From positions 1 through 5,943 of the forward strand of contig JAFKFF010000259.1 in assembly GCA_017307315.1 (NCBI GenBank): 5,943 nucleotides of DNA, written 5' to 3'. Each line of letters opens with the position of its first letter. Within the stretch, counting starts at the first letter, position 1. Of the stretch, positions 1-5,943 are shown in pieces. Under the pieces are notes generated by a model. That model saw only the letters and a list, made by a program, of their open reading frames with translations. It had not been told where the DNA came from and searched no databases. Both the position numbers and the translations under genes were made by a program. The stretch comes from Alphaproteobacteria bacterium (lineage in GTDB: Bacteria; Pseudomonadota; Alphaproteobacteria; Micropepsales; Micropepsaceae).

Positions 1-101
1 AAAAGGGCCTCAGCGATCCCGACAAGGACGACCCGCGGGTGATCAACGCGGAGACGCGGGAGGCCGCCGCGAACACCAACAAGGACCCGGCGCCCCGCTA
101 A
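1..101 (+). CDS. tatA: TatA, twin-arginine translocase subunit (C-terminal end only)
   Basis: Only the last 32 codons are visible; the 5' part lies outside the window. The reading frame starts at base 3 and ends with TAA at 99-101. The peptide begins KGLSDPDKDD and ends KDPAPR. A Lys-Gly-Leu-Ser-Asp run followed by an acidic, polar tail is what is normally seen just after the amphipathic helix of TatA, which oligomerises to form the transport passage of the Tat system in the inner membrane. The call also rests on position: tatB starts 21 bp downstream and tatC follows. The transmembrane helix and the FGxxKLP-type hinge that would prove the identity cannot be seen. A TatE-type paralogue is possible but less likely given the operon. 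Confidence 0.8.
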   Translation, partial: KGLSDPDKDDPRVINAETREAAANTNKDPAPR

Positions 102-122
102 GGGATCCGCAGAGGTCTTTGG

Positions 123-551
123 ATGTTCGACCTTTTCAGCTGGAGCCATATCCTCATCATGCTCACCGTGGCGTTGGTCGTGGTGGGCCCGAAGGATTTG
201 CCGCGCCTGATGAACATGGCCGGCCGCTGGGCCGGCAAGGCGCGCAACATGGCCAACGAGTTCAAGAAAAGCTTCGACGACATGGCGCGCCAGAGCGAGT
301 TGGACGAATTGCGCGCCGAAGTGGAGAAGCTTCGCGCCACCGATCCGGTCGCCGATTTCGGCAACGAGATCGAGCGCACGCTCAATCCGGTCGATACCGA
401 AACGGCCGAAACCCGGGCGGCGGCGCAGGAAGAAGCGCCGGCGCCGCGCAGCGGCGAATATCAGGTGTCGGAGACGCAGACACCTGTCTCGGAGCCTGAC
501 GCCAAGCCGGAGACGGCACAGCCGGCCGATCCGCAGACGGCCGCGCCGTGA
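123..551 (+). CDS. tatB: TatB, Sec-independent translocase subunit
   Basis: TatB works with TatC as the inner-membrane receptor that binds twin-arginine signal peptides of folded cargo. The 142-residue protein has the expected build: a short N-terminus (MFDLFSWSH), one hydrophobic helix at about residues 9-22, the GPKDLP turn at 22-27, an amphipathic helix at about 28-72 with many Lys, Arg, Asp and Glu, and a long Pro/Ala/Glu-rich tail expected to be disordered. The ATG at 123 has an AGAGG ribosome site 7 nt upstream (111-115). The stop overlaps the GTG start of tatC by 4 nt, so the two are probably translationally coupled. The Glu at position 8 found in many TatB proteins is missing; His9 lies nearest. 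Length and tail are normal for the family. Confidence 0.95.
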   Translation: MFDLFSWSHILIMLTVALVVVGPKDLPRLMNMAGRWAGKARNMANEFKKSFDDMARQSELDELRAEVEKLRATDPVADFGNEIERTLNPVDTETAETRAAAQEEAPAPRSGEYQVSETQTPVSEPDAKPETAQPADPQTAAP

Positions 552-1366
552 ACGCGCCGACCCAGGAAGACGAGGCGGCCCTGGACGCCACGCGCGCCCC
601 GCTGCTGGAACATCTGGTCGAACTGCGCAAGCGCCTGATCTGGGCGATGGTGGGCTTCGGCATATGCTTTGCGATCTGTTTTGCCTTCTCCAGCCCGATT
701 TTCCAGTTTCTCACCGTGCCGCTGCACAAGGCGCTCAAAGGCGCCAGCAACGATCACCTGATCTATACGGCGCTGTATGAGGTGTTCTTCACCCAGGTGA
801 AGATCGGCATGTTCGGCGGCATCTGCTTAGGGTTTCCCTGGATCGCCGGGCAGGTGTGGGTGTTCGTCGCGCCGGGCCTCTACAAGCACGAAAAACGCGC
901 CTTCCTGCCATTCCTGCTTTGGACGCCGGTTCTCTTCGTCATGGGCGCAGCCTTCGTCTATTACATCATGCTGCCCTTCTCGATCGAGTTCTTCAGCGGC
1001 TATCAGGTGCCCACCACCGACGGCACCATGGGCATCCAGCTTCAGGCCAAGGTCGCCGACTATCTCGATTTCGTGATGACCCTGATTTTCGCCTTCGGCC
1101 TCACCTTCCAGCTTCCCGTGCTTCTGAGCTTGCTGGGCAAGGTCGGCATCGTCACCTCCAAGGCGCTGCGCGAGATGCGCCGTTACGCCATTGTCGGGCT
1201 GTTCGGCGTGGCGGCGATCTTCACGCCGCCGGATGCGATCTCGATGCTGAGCCTCGCCTTCCCGCTGGTCGGGCTTTACGAAATCTCGATCCTTTGCGTG
1301 GCGTCGATCGAGCGCAAGCGCGACCGCGAGGATGCCGCCCGCCGCGGCACAGCGCTGGTGCCTTAA
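548..1366 (+). CDS. tatC: TatC, Sec-independent translocase core subunit
   Basis: TatC is the six-helix inner-membrane receptor that recognises twin-arginine signal peptides. The 272-residue protein carries the family landmarks: EHLVELRKRL (21-30) before helix 1, with Glu25 matching the signal-binding Glu of the cytoplasmic N-terminus; VWVFVAPGLYKHEKR (103-117) in the first cytoplasmic loop, with Glu115 matching the second signal-binding Glu; VADYLDFV (169-176); FGLTFQLPV (183-191), with Gln where E. coli has a membrane Glu; and TPPD (226-229). The charged C-terminus ERKRDREDAARR should be cytoplasmic. GTG at 548 overlaps the tatB stop and no clear ribosome site precedes it, which fits coupling. 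The stop TAA lies in TTAA, shared with the stop of the convergent kinase gene. Confidence 0.97.
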   Translation: MNAPTQEDEAALDATRAPLLEHLVELRKRLIWAMVGFGICFAICFAFSSPIFQFLTVPLHKALKGASNDHLIYTALYEVFFTQVKIGMFGGICLGFPWIAGQVWVFVAPGLYKHEKRAFLPFLLWTPVLFVMGAAFVYYIMLPFSIEFFSGYQVPTTDGTMGIQLQAKVADYLDFVMTLIFAFGLTFQLPVLLSLLGKVGIVTSKALREMRRYAIVGLFGVAAIFTPPDAISMLSLAFPLVGLYEISILCVASIERKRDREDAARRGTALVP

Positions 1367-2403
1367 GCGGCGACAAGGCTCCGCACCGTCACGCGCTCGG
1401 CCGGAAAGATCATGGTCACGGTGGTGCCCATTTCCGGCACGCTCGACATGGTGAGCCCGCCGCCATGCAGTTCCAGCATCGCCTTGGCCAAAGGCAGGCC
1501 CAGCCCCGTGCCGTCATGCTTGCCGGTGAAGCGGTTGTCGTTCTGGCCGAACGGCATCAGGGCGTACGCCATTTCCTTCTCGGTCATGCCGATGCCGGTG
1601 TCGCGGATGGCGATCTCATAGGCGCCATCGCCGCGCCGCCGGCCGGACAGGAACACGGCGCCGCCCGCGGGCGTGAACTTGATCGCATTGCCCACCAGGT
1701 TGATGACGATCTGGCGGACCATGCGCTCGACCGCCTTCAACTGCACCCCGTCTTCGGCCATCTCGTTATGGACAAGGACGCCGTATTTTTCGCCCAGCCC
1801 CGCGAGCATGGCGAGCGAGGACGCCAGTACCGGCGCAAGTTCGAACTGTATCGCATTGTCGAGGCTCATCTTGCCGGCTTCGATCTTGGCCAGGTCGAGC
1901 ACGTCGTTGATGATGGCGAGCAGGTGCCGGCCGCTGGCATGGATGTCGCTGACGTAGGACAGATAGCGCGAATTGTGCACCGGCCCCAGATGCTGGTCCT
2001 TCATCACTTCCGAAAAGCCCAATATCGCGTTCAGCGGCGTGCGCAATTCGTGGCTCATATTGGCGAGGAAGGAGGATTTTGCGCGGTTGGCGAGTTCGGC
2101 CTCGTCCACCGCGAAGGCGAGGCGGCGCGACATGGCGGTAAGCTGGTTACGGCTCTTCTCCAACTGGGTGATGACGCGGCGGGAATAAAGGATCAGCGGC
2201 ACGGCAACCGCCAGGGTCTCGATCACGATGTTGAAGAAGGCCAGAGATGTGAGCTTGGCGCCGTCGAAATGGAGGAGAAAATGAACGGAGGACGCCATGA
2301 CCACCGCCAGCGCGGAAAGGACGATGGTGCTCCCCGCCGTACTCATGGCGCCCAGGCGGCGTTCGAGCCGGGTCCATGCGCTTTTCGGACTGGGAATCTG
2401 CAA
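1363..2403 (-). CDS. Membrane-bound sensor histidine kinase, DivJ/PleC/PdhS-like core
   Basis: This is a two-component kinase of up to 346 residues that should autophosphorylate on His118 and pass the phosphate to an unknown response regulator. In order: a basic N-terminus, two hydrophobic segments at about 24-45 and 51-73 joined by only a few residues, a helical linker (75-110), a HisKA domain with SHELRTPLNAILGF (117-130), and an ATP-binding HATPase domain with N box NLVGNAIKF (235-243), G1 DTGIGM (268-273), F box PFGQ (284-287) and G2 GTGLGLPLAK (298-307). All catalytic motifs look intact. The HisKA stretch resembles alphaproteobacterial cell-cycle kinases, but that is a class resemblance only. 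No PAS, periplasmic sensor or receiver domain is visible. The TTG at 2403 is the only start option before an in-frame stop at 2410-2412; ATG at 2346 (Met20) is the alternative. Neither has a well-placed ribosome site. Confidence 0.92.
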   Translation of the reverse strand: MQIPSPKSAWTRLERRLGAMSTAGSTIVLSALAVVMASSVHFLLHFDGAKLTSLAFFNIVIETLAVAVPLILYSRRVITQLEKSRNQLTAMSRRLAFAVDEAELANRAKSSFLANMSHELRTPLNAILGFSEVMKDQHLGPVHNSRYLSYVSDIHASGRHLLAIINDVLDLAKIEAGKMSLDNAIQFELAPVLASSLAMLAGLGEKYGVLVHNEMAEDGVQLKAVERMVRQIVINLVGNAIKFTPAGGAVFLSGRRRGDGAYEIAIRDTGIGMTEKEMAYALMPFGQNDNRFTGKHDGTGLGLPLAKAMLELHGGGLTMSSVPEMGTTVTMIFPAERVTVRSLVAA

Positions 2404-2613
2404 AGCCCTTCAGCGTGCCCGGCGATCGGACGCGCTCCCCCTGGAAAACCTCACTATCCTGCGTTGAAAGCGGTTTCGCCCTGGTTGCAGGGACGGCGGG
2501 AAAGTGGCGCGAAAAATTAGGCAATCGGTAACGACGGTCCGGCCGAGGCAGGCTTTGACCGGGGGGACCGCCCATGGCATGAGCCTCGCCAAGCTTTTTG
2601 AGGGCCTTCGCCG
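2404..2613. other. Divergent intergenic region between kinase gene and serS
   Basis: This 210-bp gap must hold the starts of transcription for both the - strand kinase and the + strand serS-surE pair, but I see no -35/-10 pair good enough to call on either strand. It is slightly more AT-rich around 2510-2530. It contains a small perfect hairpin, CCCTG-gttg-CAGGG (2479-2492), and two interleaved 6-bp inverted repeats, 2535-2540 with 2565-2570 and 2544-2549 with 2583-2588. Short open frames here, such as the ATG at 2574 followed at once by TGA, are not credible genes. Confidence 0.5.
2600..2604 (+). promoter_or_regulatory. Ribosome binding site of serS
   Basis: GAGGG lies 9 nt before the ATG at 2614. 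It fixes this ATG as the start of serS, and the protein then begins with the [10 protein letters not shown] typical of SerRS N-termini. Confidence 0.8.
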
Positions 2614-3915
2614 ATGCACGATATCCGGCTTGTCCGGGACGATCCCGATGGGTTTGCCGCCGGTCTTTCGCGCCGGGGGCTGGATGGCGCCGCCATCGCC
2701 GCCGGTCTTGCAACCCGGGACAAGGCCCTGCGCGAATTGCTGACCCGCCTGCAGACCCAGCAGGCCCGGCGCAATGAGGCTTCCAAGCTGATCGGCCAGG
2801 CTAAGGCGAAAAAGGATGAAGCCCAGGCCAAGGCATTGCTGGAGGAAGTGGCCGGATTGAAGGACGCCATCCAGCAGGGCGAAGCGGAGCAGCGGACCCT
2901 GGAGGCGGGCCTGCGGGATGCCCTGGCGACGATCCCCAACATTCCCGCCGCCGATGTGCCCGATGGACCGGACGAGAGCGCCAATGTTCCAGTTCCGGGG
3001 CGCGCCTTCGGCCCGCCGCCCGAGATCGCCAATCCGCGCCAGCATTTCGAGATCGGCGAGGCGCTGGAACAGATGGATTTCGAGCGCGCCGCCAAAGTCT
3101 CCGGCGCGCGCTTTGTCTATCTGAAATCCGATCTGGCGCGGCTGGAGCGCGCCATCGCCGCTTTCATGCTGGACATGCACACCCAGCGGTTCGGCTATAC
3201 CGAGGTCAGCCCGCCGGTGCTGGTGCACAGCACCGCCATGTTCGGCACCGGGCAGCTGCCGAAATTTCAGGACGATCTATTCCGGGTGCCGGTCGGCGAA
3301 GGCGATCCGTTCTGGCTGGTCCCCACCGCCGAGGTGCCGCTGACCAATTATGTCGCCGACGAGATCGTCCATGAAGCGGAGTTGCCGCTGCGCATGACCG
3401 CGTTCACGCCCTGTTTCCGCGCCGAAGCGGGCGCGGCGGGCCGAGACACCCGCGGCATGATCCGCATGCACCAATTCTCCAAGGTGGAACTGGTCTCCAT
3501 CACGACGCCCGAACAATCCGCCGCCGAGCATGAGCGGATGACCGATGCGGCGCAGGAAATTCTCAAGACGCTCGATCTCGCCCACCGGGTGGTGACGCTT
3601 TGCACCGGCGACATGGGTTTTTCGGCGCAGAAGACTTATGACATCGAAGTCTGGTTGCCGGGCCAGAACGCCTATCGGGAGATTTCTTCCTGCTCCAATT
3701 GCGGTCCGTTCCAGGCGCTGCGCATGAATACGCGCTGGCGCGGTGCCGATGGTAAGGTGAAGGGCCCGGTGCACACCCTCAACGGCTCGGGCCTGGCGGT
3801 GGGGCGCACCCTGGTGGCGGTCCTGGAAAATTATCAACAGCCGGATGGCAGCGTCGCGATCCCGCCGGCGTTGCAGCCTTATATGGGCGGCAAAACCACC
3901 ATCGCGAAACCCTGA
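2614..3915 (+). CDS. serS: Seryl-tRNA synthetase
   Basis: This cytoplasmic class II synthetase attaches serine to tRNA-Ser (and to tRNA-Sec where present). The 433-residue length is normal. Residues 1 to about 110 form the N-terminal domain, with the long antiparallel coiled coil (about 33-105, rich in Lys, Glu, Gln and Ala) that binds the long variable arm of tRNA-Ser. The catalytic domain shows FGTGQLPKF (210-218), the serine-binding TAE (238-240), motif 2 [14 protein letters not shown] (268-281) with Arg269 and Glu271, HQFSKVE (286-292), [10 protein letters not shown] (355-364) and motif 3 [10 protein letters not shown] (391-400) with Arg398. The block after SNCG reads PFQALR where DFQARR is usual. 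The stop TGA overlaps the surE ATG by 1 nt, so surE translation is probably coupled. Confidence 0.98.
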   Translation: MHDIRLVRDDPDGFAAGLSRRGLDGAAIAAGLATRDKALRELLTRLQTQQARRNEASKLIGQAKAKKDEAQAKALLEEVAGLKDAIQQGEAEQRTLEAGLRDALATIPNIPAADVPDGPDESANVPVPGRAFGPPPEIANPRQHFEIGEALEQMDFERAAKVSGARFVYLKSDLARLERAIAAFMLDMHTQRFGYTEVSPPVLVHSTAMFGTGQLPKFQDDLFRVPVGEGDPFWLVPTAEVPLTNYVADEIVHEAELPLRMTAFTPCFRAEAGAAGRDTRGMIRMHQFSKVELVSITTPEQSAAEHERMTDAAQEILKTLDLAHRVVTLCTGDMGFSAQKTYDIEVWLPGQNAYREISSCSNCGPFQALRMNTRWRGADGKVKGPVHTLNGSGLAVGRTLVAVLENYQQPDGSVAIPPALQPYMGGKTTIAKP

Positions 3916-4694
3916 TGCGGATTCTGGTCACCAACGATGACGGCATTCACGCTCCCGGCCTTGCGGTGGCGGAAAAGATCGCCCGCGCGCTTTCCGACGA
4001 TGTCTGGGTGGTGGCGCCGGAGAGTGAACAATCCGGAGCCTCGCATTCCTTGACTCTCACCCTGCCGCTCAGGCTGCGGCAGGTGAGCGAGCGGCGTTAT
4101 GCGGTCACCGGCACGCCCACCGATTGCGTGATGATGGGTTGCCTCCAGCTTCTGAAAGACAGGCGACCGGATCTGGTGCTGTCGGGCGTGAACTGGGGCT
4201 CGAACCTGGCCGACGATGTCACCTATTCGGGCACCGTGGCCGGTGCCATGGAAGGCTGCGCGCTGGGCATCCCGTCCGTGGCGCTGTCCCAGGTCTGCGA
4301 CGAGGAAGCGCGCGAAAATATCGATTGGACGCCGGGCGAGGTTCATGGCCCGGGGCTGATCCGGCAACTGCTCACGGCCGGCTGGTCCGATGGTGTCCTG
4401 ATGAACGTCAATTTCCCGCACGCCGCGGCCGCGGCGGTGAAAGGCTGGGCATTGGTTCCGCAGGGCCGCTATGACCTGCAATCCACCGAGATCGAGGAGC
4501 GCCGCGATGCCCGCAGCCGCGCCTATTATTGGATCGGCTTGCGCCGCCGCCGGGCTTCCCCACCGGAAGGAACTGACCTGGGGGCGGTCACCAATGGAAA
4601 GATTTCGGTAACCCCGTTGCACATGAACCTGACCGAGACGGCGGCTTTGCAAAAAATGCAGGAAAAGCTTGGGCGGAACCGGGCGTTTTCCTGA
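3915..4694 (+). CDS. surE: SurE, 5'/3'-nucleotidase (survival protein)
   Basis: SurE proteins are metal-dependent phosphatases that remove phosphate from nucleoside monophosphates and, in some cases, act on short polyphosphate; they act in the cytoplasm and were named for stationary-phase survival. The 259-residue protein is of normal length. It starts with RILVTNDDG, where Asp8 and Asp9 are the metal ligands, followed by VVAPESEQSGASHSLTL (32-48) with Ser40, TGTPTDCV (65-72), and SGVNWGSNLADDVTYSGTVAGAMEG (90-114) with Asn93, which together complete the active site. The C-terminal part includes LMNVNFP (162-168) and TDLGAVTNGKISVTPL (220-235), the usual dimer-swap region. The start is inside TGATG at the serS stop, without its own ribosome site. 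A pcm gene, often next to surE, is not present here. Confidence 0.96.
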   Translation: MRILVTNDDGIHAPGLAVAEKIARALSDDVWVVAPESEQSGASHSLTLTLPLRLRQVSERRYAVTGTPTDCVMMGCLQLLKDRRPDLVLSGVNWGSNLADDVTYSGTVAGAMEGCALGIPSVALSQVCDEEARENIDWTPGEVHGPGLIRQLLTAGWSDGVLMNVNFPHAAAAAVKGWALVPQGRYDLQSTEIEERRDARSRAYYWIGLRRRRASPPEGTDLGAVTNGKISVTPLHMNLTETAALQKMQEKLGRNRAFS

Positions 4695-4787
4695 TCGGGA
4701 ACCTTAAGAACCCGTTCCAGAGTTAAAGCCTTCTTCACTCTTCCTGAACATGATCCGATTCGAGACATCATGCAGAAGGCATGAGAA
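4695..4787. other. Intergenic gap between surE and the LytM lipoprotein gene
   Basis: This 93-bp gap breaks the otherwise tight serS-surE spacing, and is large enough for a promoter. I see no clear -35/-10 pair and no remnant of a pcm gene. A loose inverted repeat, GGAAC (4698-4702) with GTTCC (4714-4718), has an 11-nt loop and no T-run, so it is not a convincing terminator. Confidence 0.4.
4774..4779 (+). promoter_or_regulatory. Ribosome binding site of the LytM lipoprotein gene
   Basis: AGAAGG lies 8 nt before the ATG at 4788. It selects this ATG over the out-of-frame ATG at 4781, and the resulting N-terminus is a proper lipoprotein signal peptide. Confidence 0.8.
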
Positions 4788-5465
4788 ATGAACGGGTCCG
4801 TCAAGAAAGCCGTGCTGGCCGCGCTGATCTGCGCGCCCTGGCTTGGCGCCTGCACCCAAAGCCCGGAAACCACCTTCGATTGGGGCGTCAACGACCGGCT
4901 GCCCAAGCGGCAGGTTGCGCGCAATGACGTGACGCGGGGCGACCTGCCGCGGGTCGAGACGCGTCGCGCCAAGCCGGCAACGGCCAAGCCGCGGCCCAGG
5001 GCCGCTTCCTCCAAAACCGCGTCCGCCGCGGTCTATCGCGCGCCGCTGTCCCAGCCGCCGCGCGCCGACGACCCCAACGCGCCCAGCTTCGTCTGGCCGG
5101 TGTCGGGGCCGGTGATCTCGGATTTCGGCGGGCCCGCCAATGGCGAACGCAATGACGGCATCAATATCGCCACGGCGATGGACACGCCGATCCATGCGGC
5201 GGCCAGCGGCACCATCACCTATGCCGGCAACGAGTTGAAGGATTACGGCAATCTGGTGCTGATCAAGCACCAGGACGGTTACGTCACCGCCTACGCCCAT
5301 GCCGACCGGCTGGTCGTGAGCCGGGGCGATGTGGTGAGCCGGGGGCAGATCATCGGCTATGCCGGCCGGAGCGGGGATGTGAGCTCGCCGCAACTGCATT
5401 TCGAGATTCGCCGCGATACCCAGCCGGTGAATCCCAAGCCTCTTTTGATGGCACGCAGTTCGTAA
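4788..5465 (+). CDS. M23/LytM-family lipoprotein, NlpD-like, probably non-catalytic
   Basis: The 225-residue protein starts with a lipoprotein signal peptide: basic MNGSVKK, a hydrophobic core, and lipobox LGAC with Cys22. Thr23 at +2 is not an inner-membrane retention Asp, so outer-membrane anchoring is expected. Residues 23-97 form a low-complexity linker rich in Pro, Ala, Arg and Lys; no LysM domain is visible, unlike E. coli NlpD. A LytM domain covers about 100-220: VWPVSGPVISDFG (102-114), DGINIATAMDTPI (123-135), YGNLVLIKHQDGYVTAYAH (153-171), LHFEIRRDTQPVNP (203-216). Where active enzymes have HxxxD and HLH, this protein has Asn122, Asn126 and Gln202; only His171 and His204 remain. By analogy with NlpD and EnvC it may activate a periplasmic N-acetylmuramoyl-L-alanine amidase in cell separation. 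The family is certain; the activator role is inference. Confidence 0.9.
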   Translation: MNGSVKKAVLAALICAPWLGACTQSPETTFDWGVNDRLPKRQVARNDVTRGDLPRVETRRAKPATAKPRPRAASSKTASAAVYRAPLSQPPRADDPNAPSFVWPVSGPVISDFGGPANGERNDGINIATAMDTPIHAAASGTITYAGNELKDYGNLVLIKHQDGYVTAYAHADRLVVSRGDVVSRGQIIGYAGRSGDVSSPQLHFEIRRDTQPVNPKPLLMARSS

Positions 5466-5471
5466 GGCGGC

Positions 5472-5490
5472 CGGTCAGATTTTCTGACCG
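5472..5490. terminator. Perfect hairpin between convergent genes, possible bidirectional terminator
   Basis: CGGTCAGA (5472-5479) and TCTGACCG (5483-5490) form an 8-bp perfect stem with a 3-nt TTT loop. It begins 6 bp after the stop of the lipoprotein gene, and contains the stop and final codons of the convergent DUF815 gene. The position suits transcription stopping from either side. Neither strand has a T-run after the stem, so it is not a classic intrinsic terminator; it could instead be a 3'-end protecting or pausing structure. Confidence 0.45.
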
Positions 5491-5943
5491 AGCTCGCCCG
5501 CCAGGTCCTGGATGAACTGCCAGGCCACGCGTCCGGACCGCCCTCCGCGCCCCATCGCCCATGCAAGCGCCTTGGCCCGCAAATCGTCCGGCGCGATCTT
5601 CAGCGCATAATGGCCGGCATAGGACGACACCATCGCCAGGTAATCGTCCTGGCTGCAATTGTGAAAGCCCAGCCATAGGCCGAAGCGGTCGGACAGCGAA
5701 ACCTTTTCTTCCACCGCCTCGCCGGGGTTGATCGCGGTGGCGCGCTCATTGTCGACCAGATCGCGCGGCATCAGGTGCCGCCGGTTGGAGGTGGCATAGA
5801 ACAGCACGTTCTCCGGCCGTCCCTCGATCCCGCCTTCCAGCGCGGCTTTCAACGATTTGTAGCTGGTATCGTCCTTGTCGAAGGAAAGATCGTCGCAGAA
5901 CAGAAGGAAGCGGCGGGCGTCGCCGCGCAGAAGACGGCATACG
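5475..5943 (-). CDS. DUF815 family AAA+-type ATPase (C-terminal part, cut by window edge)
   Basis: The last 155 codons of this gene are visible; the frame is open to the right edge and the 5' end, with the Walker A motif, lies outside. Visible landmarks are a Walker B-type strand FLLFCDDLSF, then SYKSLKAALEGGIEGRPENV, the sensor-1-like strand VLFYATSNRRHLMP, INPGEAVEEKVSLSDRFGLW with a likely arginine finger, and a sensor-2-like GRSGRVAW near the C-terminus. These match the DUF815 family of bacterial P-loop ATPases, widespread in Proteobacteria and without an established cellular role. It ends with TGA (complement of 5475-5477), 9 bp from the convergent lipoprotein gene. The TTG at 5852 is internal, since conserved sequence continues upstream of it. 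Confidence 0.9.
   Translation of the reverse strand, partial: VCRLLRGDARRFLLFCDDLSFDKDDTSYKSLKAALEGGIEGRPENVLFYATSNRRHLMPRDLVDNERATAINPGEAVEEKVSLSDRFGLWLGFHNCSQDDYLAMVSSYAGHYALKIAPDDLRAKALAWAMGRGGRSGRVAWQFIQDLAGELGQKI

Noticed and set aside
1346..1362. Inverted repeat GGCAC/GTGCC at the end of tatC as a terminator.
   Set aside because: The stem is only 5 bp with a 7-nt loop, lies inside the coding sequence and has no T-run after it.
2464..2492. TTGAAA at 2464-2469 as a -35 element for serS.
   Set aside because: No acceptable -10 hexamer occurs 16-18 nt downstream.
856..2520. A very long open frame (554 codons) on the + strand, running through tatC and antisense to the kinase.
   Set aside because: It is out of frame with tatC, and opposite a kinase with all catalytic motifs. 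Its product is Arg/His/Ala/Gly-rich with no recognisable domain. Long shadow frames are normal in GC-rich DNA.
2410..3228. A 272-codon open frame on the - strand across the serS 5' half and its leader.
   Set aside because: It lies antisense to a well-conserved serS gene, and has no domain signature of its own.
4422..4435. A 14-nt perfect palindrome (GCCGCGGCCGCGGC) in surE.
   Set aside because: It falls in a run of Ala codons and is explained by GC-rich codon choice; there is no second copy or context suggesting a binding site.
3879..4652. A 257-codon open frame on the - strand opposite surE.
   Set aside because: SurE motifs on the + strand are complete, and the antisense product is His/Arg/Gly-rich without family features.
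4704..5399. A 231-codon open frame on the - strand opposite the LytM lipoprotein gene.
   Set aside because: The + strand has a ribosome site, a lipoprotein signal and a LytM fold; the antisense product is low-complexity and Arg/Gly/Ala-rich.

Overview
The window is a GC-rich, gene-dense piece of a bacterial chromosome. Protein signatures and gene order point to an alphaproteobacterium: TatB with a GPKDLP turn, a DivJ/PleC/PdhS-type histidine kinase core, a tatABC-serS-surE arrangement followed by a LytM lipoprotein, and a DUF815 ATPase. The species cannot be fixed from the sequence. There are no RNA genes, CRISPR arrays, insertion sequences or phage genes. This is core chromosome rather than an accessory island.

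Layout on the + strand: the last 32 codons of tatA (1-101), tatB (123-551) and tatC (548-1366), forming the end of a twin-arginine translocation operon. A membrane histidine kinase follows on the - strand (2403-1363); its stop codon overlaps the tatC stop. A 210-bp gap separates it from the divergent serS (2614-3915), which is fused by a 1-nt stop/start overlap to surE (3915-4694). After 93 bp comes an M23/LytM-family lipoprotein (4788-5465). A convergent - strand gene for a DUF815 AAA+ type ATPase enters from the right edge and ends at 5475, 9 bp from the lipoprotein stop.

Functionally, TatABC exports folded proteins across the inner membrane, SerRS charges tRNA-Ser, SurE is a survival-type nucleotidase, and the LytM lipoprotein probably acts on cell wall division in the periplasm. 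The surE/LytM pairing resembles the surE-pcm-nlpD cluster of other proteobacteria, but pcm (isoaspartyl methyltransferase) is absent from between them. The kinase has no response regulator partner in view and no recognisable sensor domain.

I found no convincing undescribed multi-gene system. The points most worth a second look are the LytM lipoprotein, which has lost most of its predicted zinc ligands; the antisense kinase sitting between tatC and serS; two substitutions in a conserved SerRS block; and a perfect hairpin built over the stop codon of the DUF815 gene.
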